Made by a program: the position numbers and the translations under genes | The notes under the pieces: model-generated | Seen by the model: the letters and a program-made list of their open reading frames with translations, nothing else | Database searches by the model: none | What the model was told of the DNA's origin: nothing | Shown here: positions 1-4,747 of the stretch, in pieces | Numbering within the stretch: the first letter of the stretch is position 1 | Layout: every line of letters starts with the position of its first letter | From: Acidobacteriaceae bacterium | Lineage (GTDB): Bacteria; Acidobacteriota; Terriglobia; Terriglobales; Acidobacteriaceae | DNA: 6,452 nt | Direction of reading: 5' to 3' | Assembly (NCBI GenBank): GCA_030040115.1 | Contig: JASHUH010000640.1 | Span: forward strand, 1 to 6,452

Positions 1-479
1 GTCTTTTGAAGAAGGATCGGCCCCGTATCCAGCCCTTCTTCAAGCAGCATGGTGGTGTTCCCGGTGTACGCGTCGCCCATCGCCACGGCCCATTGAATCG
101 GCGCCGCGCCGCGATATTTGGGCAGCAGCGAGGCATGCAGGTTCACGCACCCCAGCCGGGGCAGTTTCAGCATCCACGGAGGAATGATTCGCCCATAGGC
201 CACCACCACAATCGCGTCGGGCGCAGTGGCCTCAAGCTGCGTTCGAAACTCCAGGTTGTTGCGAATCTTGTCTGGCTGCGTCACCGGCAGCCCCACCTCG
301 AGCGCCGTCCGTTTTACCGGCGTAGGCACAATTTGATGCTCACGGCCAACCGGCCGGTCCGGCTGCGAAACCACTAGCCGCACATCATGCCGGGCCACGA
401 TCAGCGTCTGCAGCGTGGGCACGGCAAATTCGGGAGTCCCGCAAAAAACAAGCCTCATTCGGGTCGCCGCGCCCGCCAT
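1..479 (-). CDS. fmt: Methionyl-tRNA formyltransferase, N-terminal part (runs off left edge)
   Basis: The enzyme transfers a formyl group from 10-formyltetrahydrofolate to Met-tRNA of the initiator type, in the cytoplasm. The 159 visible codons cover most of the catalytic Rossmann-like domain; the rest of it and the C-terminal tRNA-binding domain lie outside the window. The protein opens with [14 protein letters not shown], the usual Fmt N-terminus, after a 7-residue extension (MAGAATR). Further on come QPDRPVGR, the folate-site signature [17 protein letters not shown] and EGLDTGPIL. Counted from the internal Met (start 458), the catalytic triad is Asn106, His108 and Asp144, close to N108/H110/D146 of E. 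coli. I chose the ATG at 479 because GAGGTG (488-483) lies just upstream and overlaps the def stop codon; the ATG at 458 has no ribosome-binding site but gives the more typical length. The gene lies 7 nt downstream of def, so translational coupling is likely. Family identity is secure; only the exact start is uncertain. Confidence 0.95.
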   Translation of the reverse strand, partial: MAGAATRMRLVFCGTPEFAVPTLQTLIVARHDVRLVVSQPDRPVGREHQIVPTPVKRTALEVGLPVTQPDKIRNNLEFRTQLEATAPDAIVVVAYGRIIPPWMLKLPRLGCVNLHASLLPKYRGAAPIQWAVAMGDAYTGNTTMLLEEGLDTGPILLQK

Positions 480-486
480 CGCCACC

Positions 487-996
487 TCACCACGTGCCTT
501 CGCTCTGCAACTTGTGAATCTTGCGTAGATTCAGGCTGCGCTTCAGCGGGCTCATCCGGAAGATGAACAGAATGCCGTCCAGGTGATCGATTTCATGCTG
601 GAAAGCGCGCGACAGCAGCTCTTCGCCGTCCATCTCGAACCATTTGCCGTTCTCGTCCTGGGCGCGGATGCGCACTTTGGCGGCGCGCGCAATCTTCTCG
701 CGGATATCGGGAAAGCTCAGGCAGCCCTCCTCCTCGTACTGCTTGCCCTCCCGATGAACGACCTCTGGATTCACCAGCACCAGCTTCTGCGCCGGGTCTT
801 TGCCCAGGCTCAGGTCGATGACCGTCACCCGCTTGGCCACCCCCACCTGCTGCGCGGCCAACCCGATGCCCTGCGCCTTGTACATGGTCTCAAACAGATT
901 GGCGACGAAGGTGCGCAGCTCCTCGTCGAACTCGGTCACCGGCGCGCCGGCCTGCTGCAGCACCGGCTCCGGATATTTCACGATCTTCAGAATCAT
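487..996 (-). CDS. def: Peptide deformylase
   Basis: This metalloenzyme removes the formyl group from the N-terminal methionine of new proteins at the ribosome exit. All three family motifs are present in 169 aa, the usual length for a type 1 bacterial enzyme. Motif 1 is [10 protein letters not shown] at residues 43-52, with catalytic Gln50. Motif 2 is EGCLSFP at 90-96, with metal ligand Cys92. Motif 3 is HEIDHLDG at 134-141, with ligands His134 and His138 and catalytic Glu135. Residue 49 is Gln where Pro is most common, and the segment after motif 3 reads LFIFRMS where LFIDRMS or LFIDRL is usual; neither touches a catalytic position. The start at 996 is supported by AAAGG (1006-1002) 5 nt upstream. 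It is followed by fmt, the commonest def partner, so the two act in the same formyl-methionine cycle. The preceding HEPN-like gene ends 39 nt upstream, so co-transcription with it is possible. Confidence 0.97.
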   Translation of the reverse strand: MILKIVKYPEPVLQQAGAPVTEFDEELRTFVANLFETMYKAQGIGLAAQQVGVAKRVTVIDLSLGKDPAQKLVLVNPEVVHREGKQYEEEGCLSFPDIREKIARAAKVRIRAQDENGKWFEMDGEELLSRAFQHEIDHLDGILFIFRMSPLKRSLNLRKIHKLQSEGTW

Positions 997-1035
997 CGTT
1001 GCCTTTGGATATGAGAATTACTCTTTGTCGAATTC

Positions 1036-1548
1036 CTATTTGTTCCAGAGCTGCCAGAACATGAGCGACGAAAGGAAAACCCGAGCATTGCTCGAATTTT
1101 TCTCCAGGTTCCAGTCGGCGAAAATCTCCTCTGCCGTTTCAACAAGCGCCAGAGCCCTTATTCGATCAAAGACTTGCCTGACGTCGTAATCGGCTGCATG
1201 ACGCTCCTCCTGCAAGCGCTTGAAGCCTTTCGCAATTGCAACGAGCTCGGCCGTAACAGGCCCGTGCAGTTCGATATCTGCTGGCAGGCTCCGTGGACGG
1301 CTTCCGGGTAGCGAAAAAGCCTCTGCTGCTTTATACATCGTGTTGTGATTCAATGCTCTTTGCGTCCTTTCGCGCAAACCCGGCGGGCCGACAGAAGCAA
1401 CGTGATCTGCGACCTCCGCTGAAAGCAGATGGAACACCGCATAGTACGCGGAAGAAACGGCTCGTCTGAGATTCGCCTGCACCGGACGATGAGGATCTAA
1501 AGTTGCCAGAAACCGCGCCTGAACTAGCAACTCCTCAGCTAGCGACAT
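1036..1548 (-). CDS. HEPN-like helical protein, second gene of an uncharacterised two-gene unit
   Basis: This 170-aa, largely helical protein looks like a HEPN-fold protein. The best signature is LRRAVSSAYYAVFHLLSAEV (residues 27-46), the R-x-AYYA-x-FH helix seen in HEPN/UPF0332-type proteins, followed by RALNH (64-68) and ERHAADYD (115-122). The C-terminus is hydrophobic and aromatic (ARVFLSSLMFWQLWNK). HEPN proteins are often RNases or RNase-related toxins, and some are only binding subunits. The classical R-x4-6-H catalytic motif is not clear: R61 to H68 has the right spacing (x6), but I cannot say it is the active site. The start at 1548 is set by AGGAG (1561-1557) 8 nt upstream, inside the end of the preceding gene, which overlaps it by 14 nt. 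That tight overlap suggests coupled translation and a shared function. No nucleotidyltransferase (MNT) antitoxin lies next to it, so this is not a standard MNT-HEPN pair. The fold call is fairly sure; the function is unknown. Confidence 0.75.
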   Translation of the reverse strand: MSLAEELLVQARFLATLDPHRPVQANLRRAVSSAYYAVFHLLSAEVADHVASVGPPGLRERTQRALNHNTMYKAAEAFSLPGSRPRSLPADIELHGPVTAELVAIAKGFKRLQEERHAADYDVRQVFDRIRALALVETAEEIFADWNLEKNSSNARVFLSSLMFWQLWNK

Positions 1549-2023
1549 CGAGCAGTCTCCTCTTCTCCGAAACCTGAACGTACGGCCAACGGTCCAATGA
1601 AAGGCTCAATAGCATAGTCTCCACTGAACTCAGAAACCGACTCAGCTCTTTGATCTTTTCCGGCGAGGGTTGATCGTCCGGCTCAACGAAAAAGCGCACG
1701 AAGAACGCGGGATTTCCCTGATGATCCTCTTTCGATTCCACCTGGTAATCGAGAACGTATCCGGGAAACCGTATCGTCCCGCTATCTTTCATCTCCTCGA
1801 TAGCTCGATAAACCGGCCGCTCTTCGTCGAAGTTCAGCGCACCGACTGGAATATGCCTCAGCTTGAACCCGGTCGAGAGCTGCTCCAGATCAACCCAGCC
1901 CAAGAACCGCCCAATACGATCGTTGTCGATGCAAGGATCGACGTGGGTGATCTTGTAGCGGCCCGAATGCCCCCGGACGAATACCTCTTCCCCAATTCGA
2001 GGATCCAAATCAAGTTCGGCCAT
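1535..2023 (-). CDS. Hypothetical protein, possible SH3-like plus alpha/beta domains, partner of the HEPN-like gene
   Basis: I do not recognise a named family for this 162-aa protein. Two parts can be seen. Residues about 10-63 (GEEVFVRGHSGRYKITHVD, then GWVDLEQL and LRHIPVGAL) alternate short beta strands and glycine turns as a small SH3/KOW-like barrel would. Residues about 87-152 run from GYVLDYQVESKED through NPAFFVRFFVEP to a helix and LDRWPYVQVSE, resembling small alpha/beta proteins that I recall being encoded beside similar HEPN-like genes. The protein is acidic in its middle and has no signal peptide or membrane segment. I start it at the ATG at 2023 because GGAGG (2036-2032) is 8 nt upstream; the in-frame GTG at 2032 overlaps that site and is unlikely. 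It is the first gene of the pair, the usual place of an antitoxin or regulator, but that role is an inference. GC content is lower than in aroC or def. Confidence 0.7.
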   Translation of the reverse strand: MAELDLDPRIGEEVFVRGHSGRYKITHVDPCIDNDRIGRFLGWVDLEQLSTGFKLRHIPVGALNFDEERPVYRAIEEMKDSGTIRFPGYVLDYQVESKEDHQGNPAFFVRFFVEPDDQPSPEKIKELSRFLSSVETMLLSLSLDRWPYVQVSEKRRLLDVAS

Positions 2024-2030
2024 AATCGCC

Positions 2031-2036
2031 ACCTCC
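2031..2036 (-). promoter_or_regulatory. Shine-Dalgarno GGAGGT deciding the start of the HEPN partner gene
   Basis: A near-perfect GGAGGT lies 7-8 nt upstream of the ATG at 2023. It overlaps the alternative GTG codon at 2032-2030, which makes that GTG an implausible start and sets the protein at 162 aa. It is among the strongest ribosome-binding sites in the window. Confidence 0.7.
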
Positions 2037-2089
2037 GCGCCGATTCAGTTTACGCCCGTACAATATTTAAAAGGCTGCTGATTCCCCCT

Positions 2090-3280
2090 TCAAAACGTCC
2101 TCATCTGTTCGATGTACCCGTCGAAGTTCCGTTTCATCTCCACCAGCGAGTCGCCCCCGAACTTCTGCGCCGCAAGCCCTGCCAGGGTGATCGCCACCAT
2201 CGCTTCCGCCGCCACGCCCGCCGCTGGAACGACGCAAATATCGCTGCGTTCATAGCTTGCGGCCGTCGGCTCGCGCGTGTCGAAACGCACCGACTCGAGC
2301 GGTTTGCGCAGCGTCGAAATCGGCTTCAGATAGCCGCGCACCACCACGTCTTCGCCGTTCGAAACCCCGCCCTCAATGCCGCCGGCGTTGTTCGTGGGCC
2401 GCCTAAAGCGCGTCGGCCGGCCGTTTGCTTCGCTTGCCTGAGTCGCGGCGTAATAGATCGGGTCGTGCACCCGCGAACCGAACGACTCTGCCGCCGTCAC
2501 CCCGCGGCCGATCTCCACCGCCTTCACCGCCTGCAGGCTCATCACCGTCCATGCCAGCAGCCCGTCCAGCCGCTCGTCCCAGTTGGCATAGGCGCCCAGT
2601 CCGGCCGGCACATTGTGCGCCACCACCTCAAACACGCCGTTCACCGTGTCGCCCGTCCGCGCCGCCTCTTCCACTTCTTCTTTCATGCGCGCTTCGGCAG
2701 CGGCGTCCACGCATGCCAGCACCACCTCGTCCTTCGCCGCCATGGCGACGATCTCCTCCCACGCCGCCGCGCGCTCCAACTCCACGCGCCCCACGCGGAT
2801 CACGTGGCTCAGCACTTCGATCCCCAGCGTGCGCAACATCAACTTGGCCATCGCGCCCGCCGCCACGCGCGCCGCCGACTCCCGCGCCGAAGCTCGCTCC
2901 AGCACATACCGCGCATCGGGAAAGTTGTACTTGAGTGCGCCGGCCAAATCCGCATGCCCCGGCCGCGGCGAAGCCACCGCCTGATGCTTCGCCGGATCGC
3001 CGGCGGCCACCGGCAGTTTTTCCTCCCAGTTCTTCCAATCGCGGTTCACAAGTTCAATGGCGATCGGTGAACCGATCGTCTTCCCGTGCCGCACGCCCGA
3101 GAGCACGTGCGCTTGATCGGTCTCGATCTTCATCCGCCCGCCGCGTCCATAGCCCTGCTGCCGGCGCCACAACTCCCGGTTCACAAATTCCAAATCGACC
3201 GGCACGCCGGCCGGCAGCCCGGAAATGAGCGCAATCAGCGCCTCGCCGTGCGATTCCCCAGCCGTGGAGAAGCGGATCAT
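2090..3280 (-). CDS. aroC: Chorismate synthase
   Basis: The enzyme converts 5-enolpyruvylshikimate-3-phosphate to chorismate, the last step of the shikimate pathway, using reduced FMN in the cytoplasm. The 396-aa protein is full length and carries the family signatures. STAGESHGEAL is at the N-terminus, with the first active-site His. RRQQGYGRGGRMKIETD and LSGVRHGKTIGSPIA follow, then RPGHADLAGALKY, RASARESAARVAAGA (second signature), TNNAGGIEGGVSNGE and ERSDICVVPA near the C-terminus (third signature). No key segment is missing. The ATG at 3280 begins with the expected MIRFSTAGESHG. No Shine-Dalgarno precedes it; a TACAAT hexamer lies 10 nt upstream, which could give a leaderless or nearly leaderless mRNA. 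It heads a minus-strand run that continues, after a 66-nt gap, into the HEPN pair, def and fmt. The opposite strand has long open frames caused by high GC; they are not genes. Confidence 0.98.
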   Translation of the reverse strand: MIRFSTAGESHGEALIALISGLPAGVPVDLEFVNRELWRRQQGYGRGGRMKIETDQAHVLSGVRHGKTIGSPIAIELVNRDWKNWEEKLPVAAGDPAKHQAVASPRPGHADLAGALKYNFPDARYVLERASARESAARVAAGAMAKLMLRTLGIEVLSHVIRVGRVELERAAAWEEIVAMAAKDEVVLACVDAAAEARMKEEVEEAARTGDTVNGVFEVVAHNVPAGLGAYANWDERLDGLLAWTVMSLQAVKAVEIGRGVTAAESFGSRVHDPIYYAATQASEANGRPTRFRRPTNNAGGIEGGVSNGEDVVVRGYLKPISTLRKPLESVRFDTREPTAASYERSDICVVPAAGVAAEAMVAITLAGLAAQKFGGDSLVEMKRNFDGYIEQMRTF

Positions 3281-3289
3281 ATCGATTTC

Positions 3290-3295
3290 ATTGTA
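3290..3295 (-). promoter_or_regulatory. Possible -10 hexamer (TACAAT) for aroC
   Basis: TACAAT on the minus strand differs by one base from TATAAT and ends 9 nt before the aroC start codon. Initiation about 7 nt downstream would leave almost no 5' leader, in line with the absence of a ribosome-binding site. No good -35 is present; the best hexamer at an 18-nt spacing is TGAACT, made by the adjacent repeat. Weak evidence only. Confidence 0.3.
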
Positions 3296-3313
3296 CCGGA
3301 GGGATCGGTGAGC

Positions 3314-3348
3314 AGTTCACAGTTCGCAGTCCTCAGTTCACAGCTCTG
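3314..3348 (-). repeat. Heptamer tandem repeat, left array (5 units of AGTTCNC type)
   Basis: Read on the plus strand, the array divides cleanly into five 7-base units: AGTTCAC, AGTTCGC, AGTCCTC, AGTTCAC, AGCTCTG. It begins 33 nt upstream of aroC. The same heptamer occurs in the opposite orientation at 3475-3542, and the two arrays share a 26-bp inverted repeat. A 7-bp period is not a multiple of 3, so open frames through it are accidental. The reverse-strand label is only a convention: the longer array reads AGTTCTC on the minus strand. Confidence 0.8.
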
Positions 3349-3500
3349 GGCGCTATCGTCAAACGCCACTCTGCGGGGAAAACCGCTCTCATCGGTTCTC
3401 GTGTATTCTGCTTGCATCATCCGCGGGCGCGAAAATTCTTTCCGCAGAATTCAATGCCGCGCCCCAGATACCACGAGCTGCGAACTGAGGACTGCGAACT
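3321..3500. repeat. 26-bp inverted repeat enclosing a 128-bp core
   Basis: The arm at 3321-3346 is the reverse complement of 3475-3500 with a single mismatch (A at 3340 against the expected G). The arms consist of the heptamer units themselves. The core contains a second, independent hairpin (3425-3464). The layout resembles a miniature inverted-repeat or BIME-type element, but I see no target-site duplication and no transposase-like coding. It could also have arisen by local inverted duplication of the heptamers. Confidence 0.7.
3425..3464. other. Compound hairpin in the centre of the aroC/EVE gap
   Basis: GGGCGCG (3425-3431) pairs with CGCGCCC (3458-3464). Inside it AATTCT (3434-3439) pairs with AGAATT (3446-3451) around a 6-nt loop, leaving a small asymmetric internal loop. 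Both stems are perfect. It lies between the two inverted heptamer arrays, upstream of both divergent genes, and has no T-tract, so it is more likely part of the repeat element or a regulatory structure than a terminator. Confidence 0.5.
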
Positions 3501-3542
3501 GGGAACCGAGAACCGAGAACTGACAGCTGACAACTGAGAACT
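3475..3542 (-). repeat. Heptamer tandem repeat, right array (about 9.7 units of AGTTCTC type)
   Basis: Read on the minus strand from 3542, the units are AGTTCTC, AGTTGTC, AGCTGTC, AGTTCTC, GGTTCTC, GGTTCCC, AGTTCGC, AGTCCTC, AGTTCGC and a partial AGCTC. The period is exactly 7 throughout without indels, while individual units differ at 1-3 positions, so the array is old or made degenerate. It ends 4 nt before the start codon of the EVE gene, so it forms that gene's immediate 5' region. It is inverted relative to the array at 3314-3348. Confidence 0.85.
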
Positions 3543-3546
3543 GCTT

Positions 3547-3927
3547 ATGAGCTTTTACCTCTTCAAAACCGAGCCTGAAGCCTACAGCTTCGACGACTTC
3601 CTGCGCGACAAGGAAACCGTCTGGGACGGCGTCACCAATCCCGCCGCCGTCAAGAACCTGCGCGAGATGAAGCCGGGCGCCAAGTGGATCTTCTACCACA
3701 CCGGAGACGAGCGCACCGCCGTAGGCACGGGCACAGTGCTCAGCGTCGACCCCAGCGACCCCAAAGTACCCATCGTCAAGGTGAAAGTGGGAAAGCGCCT
3801 CATAAACCCCAAACCCCTGGCGCAGATTAAAGCCGAAGAGCTCTTCAGAGACTCCCCGCTGCTCAAAATCGGCCGCCTCTCCGTCGTACCCCTCACCGAA
3901 GACCAGTGGAACTGGTTCCTGAGCTGA
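3547..3927 (+). CDS. EVE domain-containing protein (short form)
   Basis: EVE domains are PUA-like folds related to YTH. They bind modified bases in DNA or RNA, and are found alone or with restriction and RNA-modification genes. The 126-aa protein is a single EVE domain: YLFKTEPEAYSFDDF (residues 4-18), VWDGVTNPAAVKNLREMK (25-42), WIFYHTGDERTAVGTGTV (47-64), a KVKVGKRLINPKPLAQIKAE strand-helix segment and RLSVVPLTEDQWNWFL at the end (110-125). Compared with common stand-alone members of about 150 aa, it lacks the DP-rich loop after the central strand (here only VDPSDPKVPIVKV). The KTEP, WDGV and LSV.P.TE..W landmarks are all kept, so the domain looks complete. The ATG at 3547 has no clear ribosome-binding site because the heptamer array runs up to position 3542. 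A VapBC pair follows after 56 nt on the same strand. The ligand and cellular role cannot be told from the sequence. Confidence 0.92.
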   Translation: MSFYLFKTEPEAYSFDDFLRDKETVWDGVTNPAAVKNLREMKPGAKWIFYHTGDERTAVGTGTVLSVDPSDPKVPIVKVKVGKRLINPKPLAQIKAEELFRDSPLLKIGRLSVVPLTEDQWNWFLS

Positions 3928-3937
3928 TGCGCCTGCC

Positions 3938-3964
3938 GTAATTTCCGATTTCAGGATATATTAC
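3938..3964 (+). promoter_or_regulatory. Possible vapBC promoter -10 within a short inverted repeat
   Basis: TATATT (3957-3962) matches TATAAT at five of six positions and lies 22 bases before the antitoxin ATG. It falls in the right half of an imperfect palindrome, GTAAT (3938-3942) with ATTAC (3960-3964), with further TCC/GGA pairing inside. VapBC complexes usually repress their own operon by binding such palindromes over the promoter, so this is a plausible operator. No convincing -35 is present, and 5-bp arms can occur by chance. Confidence 0.3.
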
Positions 3965-3983
3965 CGGATAGAGGGAATGCGGA

Positions 3984-4286
3984 ATGGGCGCATCGGCGCA
4001 AGCTCGGGCGGTGAAGAATTATCGCAAGCGCCTGGCCAAGCGTGGCATGGCGCGGTTCGAAGTGACGGGATTGAAGCGGGACCGTGAGTTGGTGCGCGCC
4101 GTTGCACGCCGCTTGGCGGAAGACTCTTCTGAGGCCGAGGAGATGCGCATCGTGATGCAGCAAAAGGTCGCCGAAAAACCACGCGCAAAAGGCGGCATCT
4201 GGACCTGGCTGCGCAACTCGCCTCTCGTGGGCGCAAATCTGAACCTCACGCGCCCGTTCGACCCCGGACGAAAGATCGATCTGTGA
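3984..4286 (+). CDS. VapB-like antitoxin of a type II toxin-antitoxin pair
   Basis: This 100-aa basic protein precedes a VapC toxin gene and overlaps it by 4 nt, the standard antitoxin position. Its N-terminal half, AVKNYRKRLAKRGMARFEVTGLKRDRELVRAVARRLAED (residues 9-47), has the basic helix, one beta strand (RFEV) and helix-turn-helix order of ribbon-helix-helix-like antitoxins and would bind the operator. The C-terminal segment (SPLVGANLNLTRPFDPGRKIDL) resembles the extended tail such antitoxins use to block the PIN active site; the closing GRKIDL is typical. The ATG at 3984 is supported by GAGGG (3971-3975) 8 nt upstream; an ATG at 3977 is in another frame. Function is inferred from context and pattern. 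The exact antitoxin family is uncertain, so I give no symbol. Confidence 0.85.
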   Translation: MGASAQARAVKNYRKRLAKRGMARFEVTGLKRDRELVRAVARRLAEDSSEAEEMRIVMQQKVAEKPRAKGGIWTWLRNSPLVGANLNLTRPFDPGRKIDL

Positions 4287-4717
4287 GCCGCTATCTTCTC
4301 GACACAAATATTATCAGTAACGCCATCAAGCCAATTCCGTCTCCATCCCTCGCCAATTGGATGACCGAGCAGGCTAGCGAGGATTTGTTCATCGCTTCCA
4401 TTACGGTCGCGGAGGTTTGGCGCGGCATCCTCGAGCAGCCCATGGGCAGGAAACGCCGCATCCTGGAAAACTGGTTCCTCGGCCCCAGAGGCCCGCAAGC
4501 GGCCTTTGCGGCGCGGATACTTTCTTTCGATGAAAAGGCAGGCTTGATCTGGGGCCGCCTGATGGCCGACGGAACCAGAGCAGGCCGCCCAAGAAGCACA
4601 ACCGATATGATCCTCGCCGCCATCGCCGAAGCCAACCATTGCATCCTCGTTACGGATGACAACGAAAAGCACTTCGCCGGGCTAAAATTTTTTAACCCAA
4701 TGCGGCCGCTAAGCTAG
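4283..4717 (+). CDS. vapC: VapC-type PIN-domain RNase toxin
   Basis: PIN toxins are Mg-dependent endoribonucleases that cleave tRNA or rRNA when freed from the antitoxin. The 144-aa protein has the expected length and the four acidic positions of the active site: Asp7 in YLLDTNIIS, Glu44 in ITVAEVWRG, Asp108 in STTDMILAA, and Asp125 or Asp126 in LVTDDNEKHF. The arrangement resembles the FitB-like subgroup. The start codon is GTG (4283-4285), overlapping the antitoxin stop TGA as GTGA. No separate strong ribosome-binding site is visible, so translation is probably coupled to the antitoxin, keeping toxin yield below antitoxin yield. The gene looks intact, with all catalytic residues kept, so the pair is probably functional. 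It converges on the YhaM-like gene, with 30 nt between the two stop codons and no obvious terminator. Confidence 0.93.
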   Translation: MSRYLLDTNIISNAIKPIPSPSLANWMTEQASEDLFIASITVAEVWRGILEQPMGRKRRILENWFLGPRGPQAAFAARILSFDEKAGLIWGRLMADGTRAGRPRSTTDMILAAIAEANHCILVTDDNEKHFAGLKFFNPMRPLS

Positions 4718-4747
4718 AGTGACTGCGTCCAATACCCGTTCCCGGCG

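Noticed and set aside
583..1014. 143-codon open frame on the plus strand opposite def
   Set aside because: It is antisense to peptide deformylase, which has all three catalytic motifs; high GC explains the open frame.
1036..1548. Standard MNT-HEPN toxin-antitoxin pair
   Set aside because: The neighbouring gene shows no nucleotidyltransferase GSxxxG...DxD pattern, so the pair does not fit that class.
2024..2032. GTG start at 2032 for the HEPN partner gene
   Set aside because: The GTG overlaps the GGAGGT ribosome-binding site that serves the ATG at 2023.
2040..2100. Separate promoter for the HEPN pair in the 66-nt gap after aroC
   Set aside because: TTGAAG is present on the minus strand, but candidate -10 hexamers (TAAATA at about 18-nt, TATTGT at 22-nt spacing) fit poorly. 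Read-through from aroC is equally possible.
1670..3070. 466-codon open frame on the plus strand opposite aroC and the HEPN partner gene
   Set aside because: It is antisense to a clearly recognised chorismate synthase. Its product is rich in Arg, His and Pro, as expected from the complement of GC-rich codons, and it shows no domain pattern.
3321..3500. Insertion sequence with terminal inverted repeats
   Set aside because: The span is 180 bp with no transposase frame, and I found no flanking target-site duplication. I keep it only as an inverted-repeat element.
3314..3542. CRISPR-like array
   Set aside because: Units are 7 bp with no spacers, in two orientations, and no cas gene is near.
3451..3699. 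82-codon minus-strand frame containing a repetitive SQFSVLGSQFAVLSSQ peptide
   Set aside because: The peptide repeat is only the translation of the 7-bp array in one frame. The frame runs antisense into the EVE gene and has no ribosome-binding site.
4718..4747. Bidirectional terminator between the convergent vapC and YhaM-like genes
   Set aside because: Only 30 nt are available, and no stem with a T-tract could be found on either strand.
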